DNA of 64,000 nt, from assembly GCA_934045905.1 (NCBI GenBank), contig OW203762.1, positions 48,261,411-48,325,410 of the forward strand, given 5' to 3'. The notes under the pieces were generated by a model that made no database searches, was not told the DNA's origin, and saw only the letters and a list, made by a program, of their open reading frames with translations. The DNA is from Leuctra nigra (taxonomy: Eukaryota; Arthropoda; Insecta; Plecoptera; Leuctridae). The position numbers and the translations under genes are program-made. Shown piece after piece: positions 48,101 to 60,604 of this stretch; position 1 is the first letter of the stretch; the number at the start of each line of letters is the position of its first letter.

Positions 48101-48998
48101 AATGAACATGGATCAATTGATAAATTAAATGCACCGCACGTTGAACACATGCATATTATTGGATTTTGTTTTCACTCCAAAGTGTATATCAACAGCCCAA
48201 ATCATTCCATGCATTGACAAGGAAGGTTTATCAACTCGTTCCCATTAGCGTGTCCTAGTTACTATGTGTCTATGTTCATAATTTCTACTCATTATGAATA
48301 GTAATTTTTGTAACACCGCTCTTATACAAAACTCATTTCAAATTGGAAATGTGTCAGTTATTTAGTTGATATCGGCAAGATATTTCTCATGGAATTATCA
48401 AACTATACATAGTTGAAGCGTTGTGTCCTGATTAAAGGTACACAATCACGGCGATGATCGTCAAGAAATACCTGTCGTAAAAGTCAAGACTGAAGCAGAC
48501 GTTTTATGACTTGTCATAAAACCTAGATGAAGTATCAAAGACGAGTTTTAAATCCAAGCTGTATTGAGATGCATGAACCCCATATCATCTCCTTCATTCT
48601 CTTCTCAAAAACTTTGTCTGACTCCACATCGACTTCCATGATCTGACGCCGGCGACGCCGTCGACGCCCACTGCTGCAGGACGTGCGACGCCGTGATGGA
48701 CGCTAATCCTCGGCGCGGTCGGCAGGTGGCGTCGCTGGACGCAGCATCACGTCTGGAGTCGTGAGAGAAAATGTAGGTCACGAAAATAAATCCTCTGTGC
48801 GGCAAAGAAAACAAGACGTTCAGCTACTTACTAGCACGAGGTGAAGGAAGAGAGATCGAACCTTCCAACAGTTCTCAGTCGCTTCTTCACCCCAGCACAT
48901 ATCATGCAGCCAACAGATTTCTCACTTCTTTACTTCAGCCAATAGAATTTAATCCTGTTGGATTGTTATTGGCTGATAACGATTTTCTCACTGTCTTA
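45169..48998. other. Non-coding stretch
   Basis: No recognised exon. Contains a (GTT)n tract at 45413-45453 and a strongly CpG-rich patch at 48625-48770. In that patch one minus-strand frame is open, but without a clear domain or donor. Confidence 0.4.
45413..45453. repeat. (GTT)n microsatellite
   Basis: Imperfect GTT/TTG repeat of about 40 nt. Confidence 0.9.
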
Positions 48999-49155
48999 GG
49001 CCCGGTTGTACAATGTCCCGATAAAGTAAGCGGTAGGATTTATCGGGTGAAACCTTGGTAACAAACAATGCGACACAACTATCTAGACTGCTAAAGTCCA
49101 CTTTAGGCTAAAGTTAACTTTATCTTATTTATCATAATCGTAGAACAACTGAGCC
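48999..49155. mobile_element. 157-bp MITE with TTA duplication (PIF/Harbinger-like)
   Basis: The ends are GGCCCGGTTGTACAA and, inverted, GGCTCAGTTGTTCTA. TTA flanks both sides (48996-48998, 49156-49158), the duplication size used by PIF/Harbinger elements. The interior has AAAGTTAACTTTATC and its partner-like block. A related copy in the opposite orientation lies at 53956 to about 54115. Confidence 0.65.
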
Positions 49156-49158
49156 TTA

Positions 49159-52100
49159 CTCACTTGTCACGTCTCCCTTATTACAGGAATTGAAGTACTA
49201 TCGACGTCAATTGCTTCAGTTTAATACCTATTTGATTATATTTTTGACATGTTTTTCCACAATAATATTATGTTATTGTCATACTGGATGATTTATGTAA
49301 ATTAATATAAAGATTAGCTCAAATGAGTGTTCATTTTATTATCACCAACTTAAATGCGTAATTTCTACTCTACAATCAAGCTTTGGCGCTATGGACAGTC
49401 AGGACTGAGTGGATTGGTTGGCGGGGCATGCGATGTAACATCGGCTTCTGATTGGTCATCGCTAGAACGAAAACGCTGATATGAACGATGCACGAGGGAA
49501 TGCACGTTTTTCGCAGAGAGCACATTCTAGGTACCTACCTAAATGCTGTGATGGAAATGTAAGACCAACCCAGGCCGCTAATTTAGTAGGTATGTAGCTA
49601 TGAACTTTAATCCTGTTGCAAGTTTGTTGTAACTTATTTAATTACTTCTAACCCCCCTTTCCCCACATAAATGTTGAAAATAAATGTTTTATATCCCTTC
49701 TACGTCATCAAAGGAAGAGTTAAGTGTCGATAAAGAAAATACATGAAAACACATGTTAACTGGTGAAATTGAAAGACTGTCTTCTTGAGAGTCAGAGTTT
49801 TTCATCGGAAATGGTTTCTCTAACTGCTCTCTTTACGTCCGTGATGATTGCCTTCTCGCATTTGGAAGATTGCTTTTCGCGAATCGAATGTTGTTTTAGG
49901 ACTTTAATCATATAAACGTTCTTGGTATTATCGCAATATTGCTCAAAACAATATTATTCTGCCGACTATATGTTTTACTTTCATCGCACAATTAATTGAA
50001 CTTGTCCTCAATCAGAAAGACGTGATCTTGGTCTGTCATTCATCCGATCAATGTAGTGAGTTGCCAATTTAACATTTAATCCAGGTGCTTTGTTTCAACC
50101 AATCAGAGTGATACGTGGTTTATGTTGGCTTATAGGTTGTAGTTACATGTCAGCTGCTAGTGATATACGTGCTAGCCAATCACTAGTCTCGACCTGGTAT
50201 TCAAAATATTTCATTTCAGCGTCGATATGTTTTGTAATGTGTTTGTGATAGTAAAGAAGTTCCGACACCAAATCTAGCTGCTAGAGTTGAATATTGGAAT
50301 AGGACAAGGTGAATACTTGGGTATGTTTGGGTGTTCTTGTGTATTCAGTTTTCGAAGAAAGATCGAATCATCGTGTTTTCAATCATATATTCAATTCTTT
50401 AGAAAACACTTTCCTCGAGTGCATTTTGTTCCACAAGTTTACACACGGACTGCTTATGAATGTAGCTACCCGAATGTCAGATGATGTCAGCAAGCAAGAA
50501 CTTATATTACCTAAATTAGTTGAGTGCGACATTTTTCTGTGCTCTAAGTAAATTGTAGGCAACAGTTGAGCTAGGTACTAATGACATTATCTGTCGAGTA
50601 GAATTTTACTCCAGGAAGAAAAACAACGGTAACACAACTTGTATAATATGTATAATATAAAATATTGTATAATATGTATTATTGAAAAGTAGTCGAATTT
50701 TAGGCCAATGAATTTGCAAACAAGTTGAAAAGATATTTACCGATATTTCCATGTTGAGAGAAATTGATCACGGATCGAATTGAGCTAAAATTGAGTTATC
50801 GAGTCCTTGGTGTCTTATGTTCTATAAAATACAATCTTGACTATAACATAACTTAACGAGAACAATGTAGGATAAAAGGACTGTTCACCACTGCTATCTG
50901 GATGAAGGAAATTGACTTTAAATATTGACCATTCCCGATTCTCTGAAGCATTTCACGTGTCCAAAACGTATCGAAAGAAACCCATTTCACTATGAATTAT
51001 ATCTTATATTGTATTCGCTGCCGTCCGCAATGCGGCAATATTGCTATTGAAGAGGTCAAGATTTGGTCTGTTGATATTTACTTGACCATCTGCTAAACGC
51101 GCCAATATCCAATATGTCGGCACTTCTGACTCGATACGTGCGCGATCTTCCACCCGGCCGCGAGGAGAATGTGGGCCTCTAGAACGCATCTGTATCGTGT
51201 CGTGAACAGAGTTGCTCTTCAAACAGTGTCTGGTAAAAGTGCATGCGGGCTGTGGGCTCTCTCGCAGCGCCACGGCGGTGGAGGTGTGAACCATACGGGT
51301 TTGTATAGATACTAGTTAAATAAAACTCAATGGAATTACGTCACTGAGAGAAGAGAGGAGGTACCTTTCTCGTTCAAAGCGAATGTTTCGAATTTAGATA
51401 TTTCTCATGCAGGTTGATCATCCAGTAAGCTCTGACTATTGTTTGTGAAAACTGCAACATTTCATTACAGTGCATGGATTTATGAATGATTAAAGCCTGT
51501 AAGTTAGGCTTGGAATTAAGATGAATGTCCTTCAAATAATCAACTAATGTTGATCATTACATTTTCCAAGTCTCTGATGATTGTTAGCTAATTGAATTGA
51601 GCTCAGCGGGACGGCATTAAGGGGAGAGGTTTTGTCAAAATTGGGGGAGAAAACAGAAAACGTGAACATTATTAACGACGCGATTGAAGGCAATCAATCC
51701 CCCCCCCCCAGCCCCTCTCCCTCTCCCGCTCTTGACTCCCATTAGGGGGGCCAGACTTGACCACAGACACCCCCTCACCCCTCATTTGCAGCGGCATTGT
51801 TCCAACCGATCACTTCTTTGTCTGGAGATCACGTGATCGACCAGATGTGGAAGCGAACCGATACAATGGTTGTACTTTTCACCACGCGGTCGGTTTTTAT
51901 TGCAATTTGCTTCGCGTATTGCGATGACGTTTCTGTTGCAGCGACTCATCCTTGTCCAATATTGTCACGTGACTCTCCATTGCACTTTTCCCCGCCACGA
52001 GCGAGATTTATTGCACTTGCAGTTATTGCACCAATGCAATCTCGAATACAATGCACTTTATAACTCGACTGAGATTTCAACACTTCGTGAACACTCGAGT

Positions 52101-53681
52101 TCGATTAATCCAAAACATCAGTCGGAATAAAGAATTAAACGTACAACTCATCTTGACCCGAGTCGGAAAGACAACTTCTGAACTTTCAGTAGAAAGAAAA
52201 TGAGATCCCTCAAGTGATATTGATGACACGGAAGCTGTTGTATCGAATCACATGTTTCACATATTCAGTAGATACACCAAAGTCTTGAAATAAAACAATG
52301 CCAGGTAAGTTTCTAACGTCTTCGTCTGCTGATTACATTCTTAAGATCGCAACTTGAAACTCATTTCGATTTCATAATCTCTGCGTTAATCTGGGGCTTA
52401 TTCTTGGCTTAAAACGTGGAGAACCGAAGTTCCTCGTCGGGGGAACTCCTAAAGTACAAGTCGATGCAAAAGTCTTAATAAAATAGTCTTGTGTAATTCT
52501 GGCCTAAGTCTTATTCCTTGTAATCCAAATTGAGTGTGTAATATATGCGGTGGGGCTTTCCCCCTCCCCCTCCCCATAACTTCCAGCCCCAGGGATGTCA
52601 CCGCCTTCGCTAATACGCTAACAATGCCTGGGCTACACGAAAAGTTAACTTAGTTTAGGCGGCAGTGGGGGCAATTGTTCTGCCCCATTTTGCACGGCGC
52701 AGCGATATCGGCGTAGGTGCGGGGGTCGGGGGTCGGGGGGGGGGGGGCTGGGTGGAGGGCCCCTAATTCATCTGATAACCTGAGACATACTCGACGCAAG
52801 GTAAGTTGCAAGATATTGCAGCAGGACATCGTCTTGTCACTTCCAGTGAGGCATGAGCAAAATTACTTTTATCTGCAAAACTATGAAGATGACAAAGCTT
52901 ATGCAAGATCTATTCATAATCGATTCAAGATTATTCTTGCTTTACATCATAAACGTATATACAGAATGGATTACATATTGAACCAATTTGTTTTAATTTA
53001 TATATTTTCAATTATTATGAAGTAAAACTGATTATAAAATATTTCAGGCTATCATAGTTCAACATTATCCCAGGTTTGATACATTTATATTTAAATGCAC
53101 TTATCGTTTACCTTCAATGCCGCAATGCGCATTGATGTTGACATATTATGAGACCAATTGGTCGACGAACTGATATCATATCAATGATATTTTACAAAAT
53201 TATTATTAATTAGAGACGATTCAAAATACTTAAAAACATGCGTTGGCTGTTAAAGATTTAGTCATCAAACTTGTTGGAGACTCTGCTGTCAAGTAAGTAA
53301 AGTCTTGAGCTGGTTCCGGTATATCGAGACCTCTGCTGAGCAGCCAGCGATAACTCAGCAAGCGCGAGTATTACGCACACCGAGCAGCAAATTCACTCGC
53401 TTTTAGATATTCCGGCTCAGCTCTGTTTGACTCCATTTGACTTTCTTAATCTGCGCGACTTGTCTGCAATATCTGAGCCGTGAGTTACACGACACTTGAG
53501 GTATAAATCACGCGGTTCAGCGTCTCGGTGTCGGATAATGGCTGCGAAATACGGCAGAAGAAGCGCGAGAATGGATCTTTTCCTCCCTTCGCAATCAATG
53601 CGAGACAACATTGTTGACAAATGTCAAACATCTCGGGCTAGAAGATAAACAGGCTATTAGTGAATAGAAATGGTTTGCCCA
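49159..53681. other. Non-coding stretch
   Basis: No recognised exon. Holds several C- or G-rich runs (51702-51710, 52557-52580), a G-quadruplex-type motif at 52719-52752 and a CpG-rich patch at 51130-51290. Confidence 0.4.
52719..52752 (+). other. G-quadruplex-type G-run cluster
   Basis: Four or more runs of at least three G with short loops (GGGGG-TC-GGGGG-TC-G13-CT-GGG). Confidence 0.7.
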
Positions 53682-53763
53682 TTAAGGTGGTACAAGCGCC
53701 AGCGATTTTCCCGCTTGTTGCAGGCACTTTTTTGGATACGATTGCCGATTGGAGGCAAAATGG

Positions 53764-53955
53764 ATTGACGAAATGATTTGAAATTTTAATGGTGATTAGA
53801 TAAAAGACAAGCGTAGGGTTAGGGTTATCACTTGGTACATTTTTAATTGTCTATTTTCTTGTCTCGCTGTTTTAAAAATGTGCCAAGTGATAACCCTAAG
53901 TTTGTCTTTTATCTAATCATGATTAAAATTTGAGATCAATTGGTTTACGAGCTTA
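53764..53955. repeat. Hairpin with ~80-bp arms
   Basis: The two arms match with few differences across AAATTTTAAT, GATTAGATAAAAGACAA and AGGGTTATCACTTGGYACA. The loop is about 26 nt. It lies inside the TTAA-flanked element. Confidence 0.8.
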
Positions 53956-54115
53956 GGCCCGGTTGCAGTCCCGATAAGTAAGATAAAGTTCACTTTAGCC
54001 TAAAGTTAACTTTAGCGGTCTAGATGGCTGTGTTTCATTGGCTGTTGCCATGGTTTCAGGCGATAAATCCTAACGCTAACTTTATCGGGACATGCTGAAC
54101 ATGTTGAACCATGTA
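53956..54115. mobile_element. Second copy of the GGCCCGGTTG MITE, nested
   Basis: It opens with TTA-GGCCCGGTTGCA and continues with AAGATAAAGTTCACTTTAGCC, a 'TCTAGATGG' block and CTTTATCGGGAC, all of which occur in inverse order and orientation in 48999-49155. The right end is eroded (near GTTGAACC). Confidence 0.6.
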
Positions 54116-54245
54116 AAAGTGCTACTGGTGCTACTAATATACAATCAGACTGACCATGTTAACATCCTATCAAAGTTACACCCATGTATGAAACAATTTT
54201 TCTCTCTCAATTTCCTATAACGGCCGACCGCTTGCACCACCTTAA

Positions 54246-54783
54246 GGTAGTACCTTCATTATACATATACAAAAAAAAATCTTGAAATTACAAGTTCAGA
54301 AAACGTTTTCCTACATTTCAACTATATTTAAGTATAAATGAATCATAAAATGTCATTTAACTTGCAACTCCTGTCTTATAGCGAGGTTTCAATTTATTGC
54401 TTTCCGAGAATGAACAAAACTGTAACACAGGAGGTATAGGGAAATCATTTAGTTTTTGGTTGATAACTTTTAAAATAGCACACGTTGGTATTGTTTTCAA
54501 TTTTTTTCCTAATAGAATGTCCAACTATCTATCTAGAAATCAGTTTTTTGAAAAAACGTTGAACCTCAGTAAAATTAAAAACTCAAAAATAGCATGGAAA
54601 TCGTCATGATTTTAATGGCCCCCATAAGACTACATGTTAAAAATAGGAATTTATAACTACAATATCTCAAAATCTAGACACGAGAAGTTCTTCATATTTC
54701 ACAATATCGTGTAAATCGTGATTATTGATACCTCTGCCAAAAATAGGCTTATTTGGAAGATATGAGATATCAGTTGTGCTACC
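54246..54783. mobile_element. Second TTAA-flanked element, abutting the first
   Basis: It starts GGTAGTACC right after the TTAA that closes the neighbouring element and ends GTGCTACC before another TTAA (54784-54787). The inverted match is only about 8 bp with one mismatch, so this is weaker than its neighbour. Its terminal GGTRGYAC motif resembles that of the neighbour. There is no coding capacity beyond a 70-codon frame of random composition. Confidence 0.5.
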
Positions 54784-54787
54784 TTAA

Positions 54788-56048
54788 GTCGCGTATTCAT
54801 TTTACATTGCCAAGGGTTTTATAAACGGTTTAACAGCTAACTCATTTCGTGTCTTAGGTTATTTGTAAGGAGAGAGTGTTGAATTATCAAGCCACCTTCC
54901 AATCATTTGTCTTTCGTCTGCGTGAATCCCCTCAGTCACTATGACGTCTAGGGTATCCCGAAAGACAGCTCTGCGCCTTGGCGCATGAGCCAACTATCGG
55001 ACGAGAATGAAAAGCATGGAAATTGCGCATAAATAACTTCTCGTGTTGATATTGAATGTCTGTATAACGTAATGAATTGATAATAAACAGTTTTGCCATC
55101 GTTATGTTGAGTTTACGTGTATTTCACATACGATTACGGGTGTCTTTTTCTCACAGTATTCTGCAACTCTGTTTTATGTTAACAGGGTTCTTTACGAGCT
55201 ACCAGAATAAACTTAATAAAGATATTAAAATAAAACTGCAGTAAACTCACAAGCAAGACTCTCGGAAAGGAGTAAACAATGTTTGCTCGGAAGAACCGCA
55301 GTTCAATTATGCTTATTCCGCTATGTTTAATATCACTGGATATGTAAAATGCATGTTGCGATTTGTGTCTGACATAGCATGCACAGAAACAGTGCATACA
55401 ACATGATATGCATTCTCTACTTCACAATGTCTCCTGAATCCCACGTCACATCCGAGAACTCGCTTATTGAAATATTCACTGCAGAACTATTTCAATATAG
55501 TATCTTGCCATGTTTTTCCTGCTGCTCCTCTTGACATGCGAGTGTTGCATCCTTCACCACCAGGAGCGCTCAACGAGGAAAACAACGCAAGTAAGTAGGT
55601 AATATGTAATTAGCAATTCAATTGAGTCCACACAATCAACGTGCAGTCAGAGATGTGCTGAATTCAAGGAAGGAAACAATAGGGCGTGGCAATTTGCATC
55701 AACTCCGCTGCAGCAGCATCGTCGATCTGAACCTGGGAGATAATTCTGCATCTCTTCTTTTCATCTCAACTTTAGCAATGCTTTGCATTCTTATCATTTA
55801 GATTGCGAACGAAGAATACTATCTGGATTAAGTACACACTTTTCTTGCTGCAGCTTGTGGAATGGTGTTTTTCTTAGACAAATCTGTTTCTTCGATGCTC
55901 ATTGTTATATAACAGTAATTGTGCCTGTTTTCTTCTTCTTTAACGCGCATTTCAACAGTTGAAGAATCTTCTATGCATATTAAAATTTTAAAAATCTTAG
56001 CGATGTAGGAGACTGTATTCTAAAATCCCTTGTTTTATTGAAAAACAC
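54788..56048. other. Non-coding stretch
   Basis: I see no exon, element or structured repeat here. Confidence 0.4.
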
Positions 56049-56051
56049 TAA

Positions 56052-56240
56052 AGCCCCATTTACACGGTGCAATCTCTTGTACAACTTCTGTACCACACTT
56101 CTGTGTCACTATTCTTGAATGGATTAGAACATGTTTTAAGTTCTGTGACAGAAAGTTGCGTCGTATAAATATAAAATTGTATGAAAAATGGGAATGTGAC
56201 ACAGAAGTTGTTCAAGAAATTGCACCGTGTAAATGGGGCT
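56052..56240. mobile_element. 189-bp MITE with perfect 21-bp inverted ends
   Basis: The left end AGCCCCATTTACACGGTGCAA and right end (its exact complement, first 20 of which read TTGCACCGTGTAAATGGGGC) are identical inverted repeats. TAA flanks both sides (56049-56051, 56241-56243). The interior has inner inverted blocks (ACTTCTGTGTCAC / GTGACACAGAAGT). A 3-bp TAA duplication suggests a PIF/Harbinger-type element. Confidence 0.85.
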
Positions 56241-56243
56241 TAA

Positions 56244-58122
56244 CAGTGGGGTGCAGGGCTTCATGGCTATTTTTAGAGACGATTGATTCTCATGTTCGTT
56301 AGTTTTGAGCTTCACCAAACCTGTGCATAGATTGAGGGAAAAGAGGCAACGAAGACACATAATAATTTAATTCCAAATTTGAGGTATTCAAATATTTAAA
56401 AAAACGATCTTTCACTTGGGGGGGGGGGCCTTCTGGAAGCGGTTGTAAGAGTTGCAACCGGTTGTATGCAAAACACATCCCATTATCAAAATGTATCTCA
56501 CTAAAAAGTGACCTGGATAAAGTTAAGAGATGTTATTGTAGTTGCGGAGTAATATTGTGTTTCTGTTCACATATCATATCTCAACAGTCTTGACAAATAA
56601 CAGGAATAAAAGAAATCGCACGTAATTAAAATTAACGAGGAAAGTTGATAGTTCGCTATGAATGCAAAATCCATTGCGGGCTCATTGTTGTCTCTCCCGG
56701 CCTTTGTTGTGGTCTCAACACTTTAATTTTAATAGCAGCGTGTATTGTTTAAGTTGAACGGGATGTGGCGGAGCTGCTCCGAGTTGTGCGGAGCGATTCC
56801 GCCTACTACTTCGGAGCAGTTCGAACTTCATTGGATCGCGGAGGCGCAGAAGGAAGGCGGAAAATTGCGTTGCAGTTTACAACAATGGGAACAAAACTAA
56901 CACAAACAGCTTCTGCATAAACGAACATACAGTTAATTAATAGCATATCCTTTTCATCAGACCCACGTTCGTTGAAAAGTTCTAGTTGTCTCCCCGTCGA
57001 ATTGCGTGTGTATTTTTATCGTGTATTTTTATCGAATATATTCTTTATCATTTATTTTGTTCTACATGTAGCCTGGAGAATTTGCGCTTTTGCAGTAACG
57101 TTTGTATTATTTTAGTATTCGTTATATCTCAATAAAATTAATTGTCATTTTAACTAGCTAGAACATTTAAGGGCGAGTGCGACGCAACGTAGACAGGACG
57201 TAACACAAATGTCACATTATTTTCGCTCCGTCACCGTTGCGTCAATGGAACTTCTCGTATAATCGTATCAACTTTCCCGTTACGTTACGTTTCGCCCTTA
57301 CGTCATGTAGGTCGGCGTTTACTTAAAGCCAGAGCATTTTATTTTATACACATTTTTCGAACCATTGTTTACTTAGTTTATTTTTCATGCACACATAGAA
57401 AGAGTGCAGTGAACCCACAATCCATAGACGCGGATTTGAATCCCACAGGTGGAAAACTTTTCAATCTGTAGTTGATAATAATTGGTATTATTAAATTAAG
57501 ATAATTTAGAGTTTTTCTAGTAACTTTACTATGGGATGTACATTGATTTTGTTTGATCAACGGATGGATTGCAACTACCAACTGTTAGGGTGAGTGGAAA
57601 TTCGTTGAACGGGGACTGACTATCGGGAAGATGCACGGAAGATCCAGAGGAGAGAAGTGGAGGAAAAGGAGGCGAGCAAAGATGATGAAAATGATGAGGA
57701 GGTAGAGGAGGAAAGTGGAAAATATGGTAATGACAAAAAACTCTTATGATACCGATTTGATTTTGTTGGTAATTAGATACATGTTACGGGCCACGTTGGA
57801 TGACAATGTTGTCGTGGAGTGTACTTACAGCTCGGGCATGGACTGTACCACTGATCTTATGCTACAGCACGTAGGGACGATAACGGCTATGTTATTGAGG
57901 TTTGCAGAACGCATTGCACAGAATGAAAACCGGCCGAGTTTCCTTCTTCTCAAGAAACTTATAATCTGAGAACGTGCGTCGGATATACTCGCGTCCTTTC
58001 TCTTTTTTATAACCTTATTCAGAGGTGGAATTTGGTTTTGAAGGGAGCAAAAAGCTCAGCGGCACGCATTATCCAAAAGTACCCGATAAATAAATCAAAT
58101 TACGGCGATAGTGAACGATTTA
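56244..58122. other. Non-coding stretch
   Basis: No recognised exon. An 84-codon plus frame at 57715-57969 contains a Cys-containing segment but lacks a family signature. Confidence 0.4.
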
Positions 58123-58251
58123 GCACGCATCGCCCCTTGTGAAGTGTCATTGTCACACGAGTTGCGCACGCATCGCCCCTTGTGAAGTGTTATTGTCACA
58201 CGAGTTGCGCACGCATCGCCCCTTGTGAAGTGTTATTGTCACACGAGTTGC
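58123..58251. repeat. Three tandem copies of a 43-bp unit
   Basis: Exact 43-bp periodicity (58123, 58166, 58209). Copies differ only by C/T in GTGTCATTG/GTGTTATTG. Each unit holds GCACGCATCGCCCC and GTCACACGAG. Confidence 0.95.
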
Positions 58252-60604
58252 TCAACGCGTCATCGCGCGTTATAACATGGCCGCTTCCGCTCAGGCATCA
58301 CGCTAATGAGCATGAAATCACTCCGTGAACGAGCATTCACAACATGCATTATATGACATCGCGACAACACTTTGGTACCTACCATGTTACAAAATATATA
58401 CGTAAGTTCTTGGATAACTCCACCGTTAGTCCATGTAATTTAAGCTTGTAAGGTTTTCAAATAAATAACAGCAAAAAATGAAAAATATATTTTGTATTTT
58501 CTTCTGTATAGAAATATGATATTTAATCATTACATTGCTATTATTTTAAATCATTTAAGCAATTTCTAATTGAAACTGTCGAAATCAGGCTATATGCACC
58601 TATTTGTCGAAATTGCTTATTATCTCTTTTATTTATTCCCAAAACAACATTTTTTCCCCTTTTTTATGAGAATGCAATAAATATTAGTTTATGGGAAATT
58701 TTAAGATTTCTTGTCAATATATCTATTTAATTAAGCAAGTGTTTGTTTTTGCATTTGAATTTGTTATTGTTTGAGGTAGAATTCAAATTCAGGAATATTA
58801 TAAGCATTTCTATTTAACGAAGACTAATAGTGGAAGTACCTACTTTAACCAAAACCTACTCTGACATCATTAGAAATAAATGATTTTTTTTTACAAATTG
58901 GAAAGAACCAAACAAAAAATCAAATACTTGAATGTTTCTAAGAGAACGAGAGGAAAGTAGCTACTAATTGGATTCCCTTTAAAAGGAATTAATTCTGAAT
59001 AACAAAAAGTGGAAACACATTTACTGGATGAAGCAAGAAACACATTTCGTGGAGTGAACATTGAAACCGAGAGGTCTTATAAAACATTCATCATTTCGTC
59101 TCAACTTTAATTAAGTTTCATCTTGATGTTTGAAATAGAGACATTATTACGTGGAAAATTGAACATAATAATTGAATTTCTTTCCCCTCTTTCAGAATCG
59201 ATCAAAACCTATTTTATGAAGTATTAATACCGTATCAACCCCTCCCCTCCCCTCGTCACCCCTCACCGGCCGCCTTCAGTCATTCAAAGTCACCCCTAAC
59301 TCACACACTCTCCCTTATTTCAAAGAAATCCGCGCCCTTCTGGAGCATACCCTTCCGCGAGAACACCCTTTAGTGCGCCCTCGCAATGCCGAATTAATCA
59401 CGCGCAACATTTCTAAGGATACAATACAAGAAGAATGAGGAAATATAACGCTTTTGACATCGGCATTAGCTTTGCTTAGAGAAGTAAATCCGGATTCAGG
59501 CGAGAACGCGATGAATGGAAATGTGCGAAATGCTTACCTTTACTCAGAGAGCTCAATGATAACTCTAACTTTGTTATTAGCAGCTGGATTCCGTTGCGAC
59601 AAGAAATATAAAAGATTAAACTTTCAAGAAAACGTTGAAATACTTCTCTATATTACGTGCGATCAGAAAACCCACTCAATATAAATATTTCACAATATTT
59701 TCATGAAATGTATGATGAAATTCAATATAATTTTAAATTGATCCGGAGTTCTTCCATTTGTAACCCCCCGCCCCTCCACTAGTTGTTTACACCATATTAT
59801 ACTGGAGAGGAAACGAAATATGAAAGTTTGCCAATTTACTATACACGTGAAATCTTGTGCGATCCATTGTCAATACAATACAATACAATACTTGAAGCAA
59901 TATCCTAGAGAGTTGTTTCGTTCCAATTGAATGCATGATCGTACTCCGAACCATTAGCCAATCACCGCATCCGTCAGTTGATGTCTTGTCTTGTCAGATC
60001 TACAGAGCTTTCAGTCAAACAATTAGTACAAGTATGTAGCGCAATCTCCAATACGTCTCCATTGTTACTGAGAACACCCATTTAATTGAGATAAGTACAT
60101 GTGAGGTCAAATAATGACGTCTCAATTAGATCTGCTAAGCTGAAGAGATGATACTCAATGTCGATAGATCTTCTCGACATTGATTGTTGCACTCGGTTTG
60201 TTTCTGGCTTGATGCACGTAGAATCCCATGGGAAACTTGTTGGCAAGCAACATATTATACAATATACACCTTTCACCCAGTTTAAGTTAACCTTTCAAGC
60301 GTTCGAATCTATCTTTGCACTTTTCTCTATCGATAATATTAAAACTAGAAGTGTTACATATGCAGAGAGCTGCTGTTCGGATATTAATATTCAGTGTGTG
60401 ATCTATGTAATATGTGTACCTAATACGATGCAATTGGATCCTAAGTCTAATCTTCTTGGTCCCCTGATCCAGGGCGATCAGCCGTGTGATGTCAGTCCCA
60501 GTAATGTAAGTACATTGGATCAACAGTGGCAGTGCATGAAGATAACACGGCCTCCTTTATGCATCGTGATCATTGTTTGCAGAACAGTCAAAACAGCACC
60601 AGAG
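58252..60604. other. Non-coding stretch
   Basis: No recognised exon. A C-rich patch lies at 59238-59345 and four CAATA pentamers at 59869-59890. The 163-codon plus frame ending at 60649 runs into the snap-back element and looks random. Confidence 0.4.

Larger units (their letters stand above)
53686..54241. mobile_element. TTAA-flanked element with nested hairpin and nested MITE
   Basis: The ends GGTGGTACAAGCG and CGCTTGCACCACC form 13-bp terminal inverted repeats with one mismatch. TTAA lies at 53682-53685 and 54242-54245, the piggyBac-type duplication. Inside, 53764-53850 and 53877-53955 are inverted arms (GATTAGATAAAAGACAA, AGGGTTATCACTTGG). A MITE related to 48999-49155 occupies 53956 to about 54115. 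No transposase is encoded. Confidence 0.7.

Noticed and set aside
53810..53826. TAGGGTTAGGGTTA, telomere-like
   Set aside because: Only two units, inside a hairpin arm; arthropod telomeres are usually TTAGG, so this is coincidence.
57410..57455. GGATTTGAATCCCAC, B-box-like
   Set aside because: No A box and no stem pairing around it.
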